From assembly GCA_030268105.1 (NCBI GenBank), contig BSDZ01000031.1, positions 848,501 to 912,500 on the forward strand: 64,000 bases of DNA, read 5' to 3'. Positions 46,954 to 58,599 of the stretch are shown one piece after another. The stretch is from Volvox africanus (Eukaryota; Chlorophyta; Chlorophyceae; Chlamydomonadales; Volvocaceae). The stretch's first letter is position 1; each line of letters opens with the position of its first letter. A program made the translations under genes and the position numbers. Under the pieces are notes generated by a model. That model was not told where the DNA came from. It searched no databases and saw nothing but the letters and a program-made list of their open reading frames with translations.

Positions 46954-47246
46954 TATCAGCTCCTGCAGTTGTAGCCCCTGGCCATCCGCCGTTGTACATT
47001 CGGTTCTACAGATAGCCGTTAGTAAAGAAGGAAGGTATTACAATGTTACCTCGTACATGATAATGAAAATTGATCTGTTACGTGATCTGACGCGGTTTGA
47101 ACATTTACCTTAATCCCGCTTACTTTCTCGTTGTCAATTTTTAGTCACTCGTGCTGCTATAAAATTCAAGACTCAAGTAACTTGATTATATCAATAATGG
47201 CACTCTTGAAACTTGCCAAAAGCAGATTGCGACAAACAGACGGTTG

Positions 47247-48710
47247 ATGGCGGGGCGTCCACCGCAGCACAGCGCGCTGCGACGCGCGTTAGGAGCTGCA
47301 TTTGACTGGGCAATGGGAAAGAAAGCAGTCGGCAAGGATGCGGCAGGAAACGTCTACTACAGGTCTGGCCCATCGGCATCTTTCTTTCCCCATCTACGGC
47401 CCCATATACCTATCGTTCCGTTTCCTTCCATCTCTGCACCCAACTGCACCCACTTTACCTCGCACGTCTGCTTCTCCCATTCTGTCCTCGAAGGGTTTGC
47501 AATCCCCATTAGTTGGGGTCCGCTGCGTCCACTCCTGTCATCCCTATTTTGACGCATACCATATCATCCTCTATGAAGGGTGTTTCCTGCCTGATCCTTG
47601 CAGGTGGTTTGAGGGTTCGGGCGCGGAGCGAGTAGAGCGGCGGGAGGTGCAGTGGGCCACCGCCTACATGTATTACGACCCGAAAGACATTCCTTCCGAG
47701 TGGCGAATGTGGCTCCGAAAACAACGAGAGGAACCGCCCACCGATGAAGAGATACAACAGTGGGTTCCCGTGTTGGCGAGACTGGTGCTAGGGATGGGCG
47801 CTGGGGGTCTGTGTGTTGGGGGCCACAACAGCCCACAAATCGCATCACATAGGCACCCATGTCCATGTCCATGTCCCAAACTCCAGAAGAGAGCCCGGGT
47901 AATGGGTCCCTCTCCGTCCTCCCCCGCCCTGTGTGCTTGTTGCTGTCGTGGGCTTTCAGGAACACGGTGAAACAGGTGGCATTGAAGTCGCGGGTGGCAG
48001 CGCTTGAGGAGTCAGAACGGCTGCGGCGGCTGCGTCAGCAGGCAGTGGGGTCGCCGGTAGGTGCAGCGAACCCGGGGAAAGGGTGGGAGGAGGGAGGGCG
48101 TGAAGGAGGGGATGGGGAGAGCTGGGAAGGAGGAAAGAGGGATAGAGGAAAGCGAGTATGCAATGAAATAACAGCCAAGTCCTAGGGAGGGTGTTGGTAG
48201 GTCTGCCCGTCTCCTCTTCCTAGGGGAAGACATTGACCGATGCAGCAAGGCACAGCTAGCTCTGGGCAGGGTGGGGCGAGTTGGTGGATTTGGCAAGGTG
48301 CATTCAAAGAGGCCGAAGAGATCGATCTAATGGTGCACTTGCGTGGTGGAGATAACAGCTATCTTCGCTGAACCTGATGGAGCAGTTTTGCCCGTGATAG
48401 GGCTTGCTGTTGGCCGTGTATTGAAGGTGTCTAGTCCCGCCTACCCCACCTGTGCTTCCTTCCATCCATATATACTTCGCTGTCCCTAAAGCCCTTCCCC
48501 ATGCCCCGCCACGACCACGACCAGGACCAGCATGTGGGAGCGCAACCGGACATGGCGCGGTTCCTGCAGCAGATGACGACCAGCAAGAGGGGAGGGGCGC
48601 CAGCGGGGTCAGCAGAAAAAGGGCAAGATCAGCGTACAACTGATGGCTCCCCCGCCTCCCCTTCCCCCTCATCCGACTTCAAACCCGAAACCTGGCAACC
48701 AGGGTCATGA
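47247..48710 (+). CDS. NDUFAF2: NDUFAF2 (mimitin / B17.2L-like), copy B
   Basis: Exons 47247-47362, 47604-47759, 47960-48056 and 48525-48710 give the same 184-residue protein as copy A: no amino-acid difference was seen in the four exons. The intron before the last exon carries several substitutions and small indels. The upstream uORF is kept. Either both genes work or one copy is very recent. Confidence 0.92.
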
Positions 48711-49281
48711 CGCGCACGTGTGTGTCGTACTATGTCTTACTGTGTGTATGCGTGTTTGGGGGTGATAGGGTTATTGTTGGCACGGGACCTGTTGGGGGAT
48801 CTCATTGACCACCTTTCGTAAAAGTGAACATCGCTACCTGCACTTGGCTGTGAGGGGCGGGTGATTGCCAGGTGCAAGGTGCCGCTGTTTGTATACTCCA
48901 GGGGAGGGAGGGTTGAACTACCATGAGGCATCTGGCTGCAGCGGGCTTCAGTGTGGAGGCAGAGCACCTCAGTGGTTGGGATTGACGGTTAGGTCTTCGT
49001 GCGGCCGAGCTGTAATGAGGGCGATGGGAGGGCAGGTGCTTACCACGTCAGCAGCCAGCCAGTCAGTTGTTGTCGTTTATCGTTGGCTCTTCGAGGGCTG
49101 CTGTGCAGCTGTGACTGTCCCTGGACTGAGCATGGTGCCATTGCTTGCATCACTTCTGTTCAACGGCCCCGGATAACTGAACTGATTGGCCCCCAACCGG
49201 GGCAGTTGATCCAACAGTCATTTATCGTTACAGCAGTGCCTCAACTACAATCTTGTCTCTCAGATGCGACATCCCACACGC

Positions 49282-49336
<55 letters not shown>

Positions 49337-49415
49337 AAACACCCCAATACCCACACGCCGCCATGAACACAGGAAAGATGCAAACCGAGCTGCATCAAGC
49401 TGAACCATCAACGAT

Positions 49416-52279
49416 TCAGTTAATCACCAACGGTCTGTCGGCCCAGCCATACTCCGTCTTATGGTTATCGTACAGCTTCTGCAGCGCATCGCAGACATGC
49501 TTGTGGACCTCATTGATTACCTCCTCGTACTGCAGCGCGCGATGTGTACGACATACACCGTGATAGGCCGGGTGTTGGGGGGTGGGGAGGGGTATTTGAT
49601 TAACAATATGATGGCAAGGGGATACATATACGGGCGCTTTGGGGGGGAGAAAGGGTTCAAAGAGGGGAAACGAAACACACGTATACGCGTGTGGGCGCGA
49701 GTCCCAAAGAGGCAGGATGGCCTGCTTAGGTAATCTGGTGTACATGGACGGCTACCGCCAATTATGTGTAGTGCTATTGCACTCCTATACCTATACCTGC
49801 TTCTACCCTGCTGTTGCTACTGCACTGCCAGGGATGGCTTCGGAAAACGACAGACCCGGTACTGGAAAGACGTCTCTTAGATGGACGTAAGGGGATCCTG
49901 GTTGGCCCAGGGTTACAGCTGTTTGGAGGACAGCATTTCCAGATCCCAAACACACCTTGGCTGGCCAGCAAGCCGGCACGTCGTGCCCCTTCCACCCAAA
50001 CACACCTTGGGGTCGTCCCGGGGGACACGGGGGACGGGAATGGGTTGCCCCACCACCATAAAGATCGGCCGGGGACGGGGCAGTGGCAGGTACCAGGTGC
50101 CGTGCAAAAAACCCAGAGCGGCCCGCATCGAGCGGCTGAGGGAACTGAGGGCCTGAGGGCCGAAGTCCAGAACCTTAACACGTGTGTGTGTGGGTTTGTG
50201 TGGTTGGGTTGGGGGCGCCCGGCAAGGGAGGCAGAGGACGACGAGAAGCAGCATAACAAGACATGGAAGTTGGCGTGATAGGACCAGATCCCGGAATGCG
50301 AGTGGACATCATAGGGAACAGACAGGTGGATAGAAGAAGAGAAGGGGAGGGCAGTGCGGGTGAGAATGAAACGAAATTAAACAAGCAATCATCATCATCA
50401 TATATATATATATAACCCTAAATAATAAATAAAACAATAATTCATATTATTTAATCAAAATATTTATTATCGTTTTATATTGTATTTATTATCATTATCA
50501 TTATAATTATTATAGTAGTGATACTGATAACCAAGCAGTTCTTAATATTTAATGGAGTGAGATTGACGCAGGTGCGGCATTCAGCTGGTCCCCACCCCTC
50601 ACTCCCTACCACTATCTACCCACCCTGGAGTTACCGAAGTGGTAGACAGGCACGATGCCTCCGTCCACCCCCTCCTCCACCGCCACCCGTACAAAGCCCT
50701 TGCGGTCTCGGAGCATAATCTGATGTCGGGACGAGGGAGGGCCGTGGGCGGTAGGGGGTTTTCGTACACAAGTCCCTCGTCTCAGCGCTTCGTTGCAGCT
50801 TTGCCTTTTCCGGACTGCCACTTCTTTTCCTTACCCCCCGTGAACCGCATTTCGTACAAAACACAAACACACACACAATCCCTACCTCCCTGCCTCCCCA
50901 CTTTCCCTGCCCAAACCCAGACCCCCAGACCCGAACCCCTTGTCCCTCCCCTCCTTGTCACCTGCTCCTTTCGGTCGTCCTGCATGTACATCTCCGCAAT
51001 GCCGCCCACAATCACCGCCACCGAGCCCCGCTTCAGCACCCGCTTGAAATGCGGAGTGGTGGCGGGAACCGATCCCAGCCAGGCGATGAAGTGCCGCCAG
51101 AAGGGAACGGAGAACACCACGTTGGCGGCCAGGCCGTATATGTGGAAGCCGGGGAACATGGCCTGACACTCGGTGGCGCCCAGTAGGGGGCCCATCGGGA
51201 AGACGCCGTGGGGGAATCTGATGGGGGATTGGAGGGGGGGCGAGGAATAAGCAGAGGGAAGGAGGGGGGAGGGGAGGGGAGGGGATAGGGGATAAGCGGA
51301 GCAAAGTGCTGAGAGGTATATGGAAAGGAGAGGGGGACCTGTTTGAGACCCGTTCTATTCATACACCCGTAAACCCATACACAGCACGGACACACGCTGC
51401 CTCTTTCCTTCCGTACGGGACTCAACTCGGCAAAGATGTACTTCTTGCTGGGGTCCAAGACCTTTTCGAACAGGTAACTGAAGGAGAAGTATCTGAAGAA
51501 GAACGATTGGAAAAGCATAACACGGAGGTTGTGTTCTGTTCTGGATTGGTCTGTGGCAGAATGAAGCCAAGGTGACTAGAAAAGAAGCGACAGCTTTCTT
51601 CGCCAGATGGAGGTGTTGACAATGGGGTTGAACGAGTCCGAGTGAGCTTTGACGGAGGAATACGGGGAATAACGTAATCGCCATCATATAAAATGGAACA
51701 CAAAGTGACAAGAAGCATATTCTCAGATACTGCACGACGTACATCAGGTACTGGGCTGCTGGGAAGGTTAAAACAATCGGCCATTTGCCCTGCTCAGTTG
51801 GAATCACCGAATTGGGGACAGAGAATGCGGACAGGGGTTTGGGGTTTGGGGTTAGGGTTAGAGATTGAATTGTATGATAGGGGGAAAATCGTTTAACCGG
51901 AAGCTTGAAGCAGGGGTGTTTGACAAAAAATATACATACGTACAAAAAATGTACATACGTGGGACGATAAACATAACGCGGCAGGGAACTAAGAGACTCA
52001 CTCGCGCCAGGTCTTAAACACCTTTGAGCGACAAAAAGGTCCCCACAAAACAGGCTTTGGCGGCAGCAACAACGTAGCGTATAAGCTGATGAGCGCTATG
52101 ATGGCCCACGTGCGTCGGCAAATCGCCAAGACCATTAGCGCCAAAAGAATATGCATCCAGCCAGTATATATGAACAGCGTAATCATGGCTACAATCCTGC
52201 TCACGATGCCCTGCTTGAAGCGCGCGTGCATTCCATCGCTCCAAATCCGCGTGTTTATCGGGGCGCGGTCTATTGCCAT
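49416..52279 (-). CDS. DGAT2-type diacylglycerol O-acyltransferase, copy B
   Basis: Exons 52279-52002, 51492-51427, 51217-50962, 50719-50624, 50173-50006 and 49529-49416 have the same lengths and phases as copy A and again give 325 residues with the FPHG motif. Differences seen: Glu-to-Lys in the SYLFEKVLDPSKK segment, scattered conservative changes, and a weaker acceptor before the VLDFGP exon (gttaag here, gtttag in copy A). Introns are shorter, with the AT-rich tract much reduced. It appears intact. Confidence 0.87.
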
Positions 52280-53239
52280 GGATCCTGAAATATCAAACAA
52301 ATTCTATAATTATTGTGTGTCTTTAGATTGCGACCTATTGATTACCAGATCGTCCTTAACACGGGCGCGGGGGTGCTCGCATGGAAAGCCCCGTGAACGC
52401 CGTAGACAGCTGCAAACTTGATGCCAATATATTTCAAAGGTTACATTCCTTGGACGCATATGCAGCCAGTGAAAGTTTCTTACTCTTTTACGCACCATCC
52501 TTATCGTTAGAATATATAACTTCCTCCAACTCCGGGTCCAAGGGAGGGCAGCTCGCGAAGCAGGCATTCCTTCCAGGACGACTGGTTCATATAAATGCGC
52601 ATATGCAAATATCTTATTCCTGAAGCTACTTGCCATAATGAGTCGTGCTCCTAATCGGTCCCAGAAAAAGCGGAAGTTCGCCACCGGCGAACCGACAAGG
52701 ATGGTCCCCGGTCCGAACTGCAATCATCAGCAACCTCCAAACAAGGTGGTAACGTAACCATTCATCACCTTGATAATTTTAATTGTGGCAGTTATGTAAT
52801 GTACGGTGTCGCCCTGGTGCGGAGCATGCCCAGGATGCATGTTTTACATACTGACACTCGTACCCGCCCGTACCCGTACCGACTTCCATACCCAACGGTC
52901 TACCCATAAATGGTGGCTGCCTTCCTTGACCAACCAGTGCTGATTCCTGTCATGTGGGCCGTTGGGGACTTACACGACAACAGGGAAGTCTCCTCGTTTC
53001 ATAAAGTAATGGATTTCAGCGCTGATTATGAACTGCAGCTGTTGCTGTGATAAGTTAACACGACGAATCCACGTGTAACATCAGTGTGCATCATCATCTT
53101 GGCTCAACGCAGCTCCAGCTCTGCCACTAGGCAGGGTGCAACCCATCTCCGCTTGCTTGTCACACCAAATTATCGTCCACCAAACACACTATATGCGAAA
53201 TACTCACTCCCCCCACAACTCCGGTTGCAGTGCAAGCTC

Positions 53240-54435
53240 CCGTGAGGTGGTGATAAAAAGATCCAACTAGACAAGGTCGTGCAAAACATTCATGTCATAT
53301 AACAATGCATGCTTCCACAGAACGTTGCTGAACACCATCATCCAAACACGATCCTCCATTTTCAAGATAGCTTCGCCCTTGCTTGTTCAAACCAAGAAGC
53401 CACCGCATACTGGCGTAATCTGCTTCCGCCAAGTAGCTTCATGATACGCAAGCAAGAGCTAAGACCCTGCAAACTGCGCAATCAAAAGGAAAAATGAGAT
53501 CCAGAACCTCACAACCCACATCAACCACAATGACCTTCGTTCTCAAACCGTCCTTTTGCGCCTGCTCTAGCACCTTGGGCTCCAGCGCCTCCAGGTCCGG
53601 CCTTTCCAGAAAGGTAGTTGAATGTGCATGCTGCAGCCCTGAGCTGCTGCAGCACGTCTTCAGCCTACTTAAATGGTAAAAATATTGTACCAGCATTCTC
53701 CAGCGCTAGCACACTGAGAAGCATATTAACCTCCCATACAGTCACCGGGTACGAACAGATCCGTCCAAGTGAAAGTGCGGTACTCAACGCTCATAATTTG
53801 TAGGCCTTATGTTCGCCAGGCATGCCCCCACTGACTGCAATCTCCAGCTGCTGCGGATCATCCAACCACCAGGTGGAAGGCATCTGCATTTGGCTGATGT
53901 TGACCTTGAGTGCTTTCAACGCATGCAGCTTAGGAGCCAGGCGATTTCTCAGCTCTGTCACCCCTGAGAGTGTAATTGAGCCGTCATCATAAACAACCTG
54001 GAAATGATGTGAACAACCCCGTTGACCCATGTACGACGCCACCCTGAGATGGGCCGTACTGCGGCGTCTGCGTCCATGTGACTCCTTCATAATGACTGCA
54101 GCCTGCAACTCCTGTAAATGCTTGGGCGGCTGAAGATGCTTTTTCTAGATGAGAGGCCAGGACCTGCCGCCTGCAAATCACCCACACTGACTCCTTTAGC
54201 CGTACAACGAGGCAAACCCATTCACCCCCAGGAATCTGGATGGGGGCCGTAGGCAATAAGGGCACCATCCCGTGCCACAGCTGTCACATAAGAGGATCCA
54301 TTCCTCTCCATCAGGAAAGCTGCAGATCTCACAAGGCAAACCGGATGATGCTTGGTTGTATCCCTCTTTGCTGCTCATGCACTTATCTGCACGTCTCAAC
54401 GTTAAGTGCCAAGTGCCGATGCGCTCACACAGCAA
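53240..54435 (-). mobile_element. Decayed PHD-finger retroelement (copy B side)
   Basis: At 54365-54250 the minus strand encodes CEICSFPDGEEWILLCDSCG then GWCPYCLRPP, a PHD-like zinc finger (C-x2-C ... C-x2-C ... C-x2-C), followed by IPGGEWVC. Further blocks at 54180-53790 and 53780-53270 match copy A (TELRNRLAP, VIVVDVGCE, LLAYHEATWRKQI). Frames change repeatedly and stops occur, so it is dead. The PHD-to-RLAP order is the one I associate with retroelement polyproteins of volvocine green algae. That attribution is from memory of the family pattern. Confidence 0.5.
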
Positions 54436-55440
54436 GCCAAACGCATCAGGATGAGATTCAGGGGCAGTGGAAGGCTTTGGGAGTAAAAACGTTACAAGTT
54501 ACGATGTTGATGTATGGACGATCAGGGCTGGTGATCATCATCCATCCAACCGGCTATGAATGCTCAGGCTTGGCTCCGGCCACACATAGCGTAGCTTAAC
54601 TCAATACAAAAATATTGATGGTTGTCCGATTAGAGCTCGTGAGAAGCTTACGGACGGCCAGATAACTGGCCGTCCTCGCATGTCATGTCTAATACTTGCG
54701 ATATCAGTGCACCGTACATACCACACCAGATCCCCCATCCGCAAGTGTGACAAACCCCAGCAAGCATATCACCAGTATTAACACGCAGTATGCTGTCAAT
54801 ATCAAGCTTTCCAAGCCTTCTCAGCATGTAGTGCAAATGGCCGAATATCAATATTCGGTTGTGTAGCTTAACTGCCAGGGTCGTCACTATGATCATATCT
54901 CACACTGTCACATTTTTACCTTCGTAACCATGGTGAAGATATCAATATCAATCAATGTGAGTCTAAGTGTGCTCTTATACAAATAATCCGTGATGTGTAC
55001 GCGAACGTGAATTCTTCAGGTGTGTAACTGCACCTGAAGTTACACTTCTCATGCTTATGCATCAATCATGCAAGCATTGATGTACTAATATAGCAAATAT
55101 TATTACTTATTACGTCAATAACATAATCAACGATGTATGCCAGCTCGATCCACGAGAATGCTGAATATAGTCTCATACCTCATGTTATAACCAAAATAAC
55201 ATGGAATTTATAAGAAGGATGCTTGTTTGGTTGCATTACTTCCGGGCAGGGCTTGAATTGTTGTGGCTCAGTTGCCGCAATATCGGTTCTGCTGGCAGCA
55301 CCACATGTGTAATAACGATCTCGCGTATTTATCAATGCATAATGGATTTATGTAAATATATACAGATATGAATTACGGTTCAGCGGTTGTCGGGTCGGGT
55401 CGCATCAACCTACGCACCAACGATAAATGAGCCGAAATAC
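54436..55440. other. Gap between two retroelement relics
   Basis: AT-richer sequence with no recognised gene. An 82-codon minus-strand ORF at 54896-54648 has no known family. It could be the remains of the upstream part of the PHD-type element. Confidence 0.3.
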
Positions 55441-55479
55441 AACAATTATCCCCCCTCCCATTGCATCATCCTTGCTGCA

Positions 55480-56520
55480 TCATGCAGCATCGAGTGCAGG
55501 GGTCATTGAGACTGAGTGACCTGACCAGTGCAAACGAGCCTCTTCCAAAATGGGCTTTGTGTCCGCCAAGAAGTTTCGTGCCGGTTCCCAAGAGTTATGC
55601 TCGCCAGGATACCCGGTCCATTTAACCAAGGACTCATGCACTGTGTGCTTGTGTTTATGCCTACCCACCCGACGAGTGCGATAGTCTAGAATGTGCTCCA
55701 CAGCATACACCTGCTTTCCTGCGATACATGTCTCAGGACCTGGATCCACTGCTGCAGGGGTGTTAGTGGTATCGGCGACGGGCTCAGTGCCACGATAGGG
55801 GCGGATCAGTGAAACATGAAACGTGGGGTGGATGCTCATGTCACTGGGCAAGGCACGCTCAACAGCCACATTCCCAATCATGCGCACAACGGGGTATGGT
55901 CCAATCCAGAGGGGCAGAAGCTTACAGACCCTTCGGCAAAGGAGCGCAGGTTTGTAGTACTCAGCAAAACCATCGGCCCTTTCGAGAAAGCCACGTCTCG
56001 TTTGGATTTATTGTAGTAGTCCGTCGTCCGTTGTTGTGCCGCATCCAGACATGCCTTCGCGTCTGTCATACGGGATATGAACGACTCGGCAAAGGTTTTA
56101 GCCGCAGGGATATTCACTTCCAACTCACGCCACACGGGTAGCGCGGGATGAAATCCGTAATTTAGGAAAAATGGGCTTTGACCTGTAGAGCGATTAACAG
56201 CGTTGTCAAGTGCAAATTCTGCTGCAGTCACATAAGTATCCCAAACAAGAGGTGTGCGACCAGCAAGTTGTGCAACATGTCACCCAACGTGTGGTTTGTG
56301 TGTTCGGTTTGTCCATCAGACTGCGGGTGGTATGCCGTGCTCAAATTGACACACATGCTAACCAGCTTGCAGAGCGCTTCCCAAAACTTAGTTGTGCATT
56401 GACCTCCAGCAATTGTAGCTATTGTGTAAGTGAAGAAGAGATCAAGCACATGGCCACTGTCACGCGTCAGGCATGTCCACATTTAGGTGTCGAACATTAG
56501 GCGGTCGATGGCGCTGTGAT
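55480..56520 (-). mobile_element. Ty3/gypsy chromovirus-type relic: integrase end plus chromodomain
   Basis: At 56482-56228 the minus strand reads CVNLSTAYHPQSDGQTEHTN, the integrase core block with its catalytic Glu. Then 56231-55878 gives the integrase C-terminal part (FALDNAVNRSTGQSPFFLNY), and 55887-55480 gives VSLIRPYRGTEPV followed by a chromodomain (VEHILDYRTRR, LVKWTGYPGEHNSWEPARNF). Two frameshifts, near 56230 and 55900, break the frame. Reverse transcriptase, protease, gag and LTRs were not found, so this is a 3' fragment of pol. Confidence 0.85.
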
Positions 56521-58284
56521 GGGAAAAGGGATATGTGATCTGCAAAAGGCTGAACAGGGTCGCTCGGTGTGTGGCCGGAGGTAGATTCAACCAAGTCTGC
56601 GAGTGAGAGTATTGTGGCAGTTACAATATGGCATGCAAACTTAACCACTGCGATTACACACGGCACTGTGACCCTGGGCGTTTCAGGAACCAGCCAGACT
56701 GAGGGCAGAATGAATTTGAATTTGATTCCTGATTGAGTGGAGTGAGAGGTGGTTGTGCCCCTGATGTTGATGGGCAGAGAAATCCCTGTTTGTAGTGACC
56801 TGTGAATTGACCAGAGAATTATTTGGGCATTGCTGTGTATCCCTTCAACGTACTTGGTATATTCCGCCGGTATCTTGCCAAATAACTGCATAGACATAAT
56901 CTCAGAACCAGTAACAATTAGCTACTGCCAAAACATATGAGATTCTTGTTCTCCATACTAAACAAGAAAAACTGCAAATAGCTATAACGGTATGAAGATG
57001 TGTTGAGGCTGCCATGGATCAGGCGGATTCCACTGGTGCTGTGTAGTATCCTGGGGTATCTAAGGCTAATATGCAGGATGTTCAGGAAACTGGACATCAT
57101 CTGATTGGGCCTATACAGTTTGGCGGATATTAACACAGAGATACAACATGCTGGTGGTGGGTGCTGAAGCAGCTACCTACTGGAAAGTCACTGATTTCGG
57201 AGAAGTCAACATCCTTAGGGGTGAACGGATGAGGGCGCTCCGAAATACAGGGGAAGGAAGGGACTGCCAGGTAGTGGCGGCCGGTGAGGCAAAGCATCCC
57301 TATCCCACACACGTAGGGGGCGTAGCCAAGCAGCCACTTGTTTACTTAGCAAGGAGCTAAGGCCAGCCAGATCATGCTGATGGAGGTACAGAAGCGTTTG
57401 GATCTTCAAACCACACGTGGGAGAGCTCACATCAGCACAGTGCTAGTTCAGCGGTGCATCCGAAGTAATCTTCTAGCTCTTCTTGTTCCCTTCTACTCTT
57501 CGGCGAGCAAGCTAGGGCTAGCTGCCATTAGTGCAACATACAGACTTACCAATTCAGTACCCAAGTCAGGGAATGGAGAGTCACCACTAACTGATTTGAA
57601 AAACTGTAAATTGCATTACCGGCAGTTGGCAGTGGAACGTCAAGGAAAAAGAAAGAAGATCACTTTGGATGTGCAGCAGAGGTAGCATTGTGCCGTGAAG
57701 TCTCTTCCACACCTGGTTCAGGAGCTTCAACCACCTCTCAACAACTATCCATGGAGTCTCTATTGAGGTGCATAATAGATCTGGCTTGCAGAAATAGAAA
57801 TTGCTGTGTGACGGGAAGGGGGCAGCAAAAAATAAAAGCCCAAGGTCACTTGCTGGCAATATGGTGACCATATGCATGTAAACGCCTTGCTGATGGCATG
57901 GAACACTTGGGGCCAATCCTGCTCGGCTGATCATTCAAAGCAGACCGGGTGGAATTACGAATATGTGGTATTTCCAAGGGTACCCCCTGAGGGGCCCATG
58001 AACCCCCAGCGGCCCTGGTGGACGGGTGCGTTCTCCTGACATCATCAACAGCCTAAGCAGTGGGGCGGGCAGCGCTCAGTCCGTTGATCAGTCTGTTCGT
58101 CGCTGAGTCCATGGAATTTACATTACAGGGTCGGAAATGGTTAAGTGGGCCTTACAGAATTAAGGGCCTGGCCCTGGCCGATTTTAATGGCCAGGGCGAA
58201 TCGGCCCCTGCTGGCATGAGCGGGAATACCACCTGGGCACTTCATTTCACTTCACCGCCGTGTGATGTGCCTCTCCCCCTCACT
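56521..58284. other. Gap with no supported gene
   Basis: Several ORFs on both strands (for example 56897-56460 on the minus strand, upstream of the integrase block) show no recognisable domain. If the gypsy element were complete its reverse transcriptase should lie here on the minus strand, but I saw no YxDD or related motif. Confidence 0.35.
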
Positions 58285-58500
58285 CTATATATCGCGCCAT
58301 AAATGAGCAAGTGCAACCAACACAACCAACTGAAACGTCACCATAACGACCAACGGCATCCAAAGGATTCTGACGACTAATAGCGTATTGATGGCAACAT
58401 CGAAACCAACATGAAATCCAATGTAACTAACCAGTTCACGATTCTCGCAACCCGTGTACACTGCCGCACCGCCTTTCCCCTCCTCCATCTTCTTCTTTCG
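58285..58500 (-). CDS. Possible exon with a membrane-helix-like segment
   Basis: Minus-strand frame beginning SRKKKMEEGKGGAAVYTGCE, followed by about 45 mostly hydrophobic residues (LWMPLVVMVTFQLVVLVALA) and a stop. A basic-acidic lead-in with a hydrophobic tail suggests a membrane protein end, but there is no family match and no clear start. Confidence 0.2.
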   Translation of the reverse strand, partial: RKKKMEEGKGGAAVYTGCENRELVSYIGFHVGFDVAINTLLVVRILWMPLVVMVTFQLVVLVALAHLWRDI

Positions 58501-58599
58501 TGATGCTTCAGCATCAGGGAACGCAACCCTGAGGGGAACAACGCAGCCCTGCAACAGGGGAAGAGCGCGTGTATGCACTCCCCCATACAAAATAATGGT

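Larger units (their letters stand above)
43876..46976. other. Unique spacer between duplication copies
   Basis: Not duplicated elsewhere in the window. It holds several ORFs of unknown function, a tandem 16-bp repeat and a nuclease-like relic, listed separately. A 78-codon plus-strand ORF at 44096-44332 reads TGLGVTAHGMGIAMISVFVS but has no known family. Confidence 0.4.
46977..54100. repeat. Segmental duplication, copy B
   Basis: Direct repeat of 34015-43875. It has one copy of the 2.2 kb unit instead of two. Relative to copy A it lacks about 370 bp, corresponding to 40737-41100, at position 51338. Most of NDUFAF2, including its introns, is identical by eye; the AT-rich tracts and the right-hand end differ more. 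Confidence 0.93.

Noticed and set aside
56460..56897. 145-codon minus-strand ORF next to the integrase block as the missing gypsy reverse transcriptase
   Set aside because: No YxDD, LPQG or other reverse transcriptase or RNase H motif can be seen.
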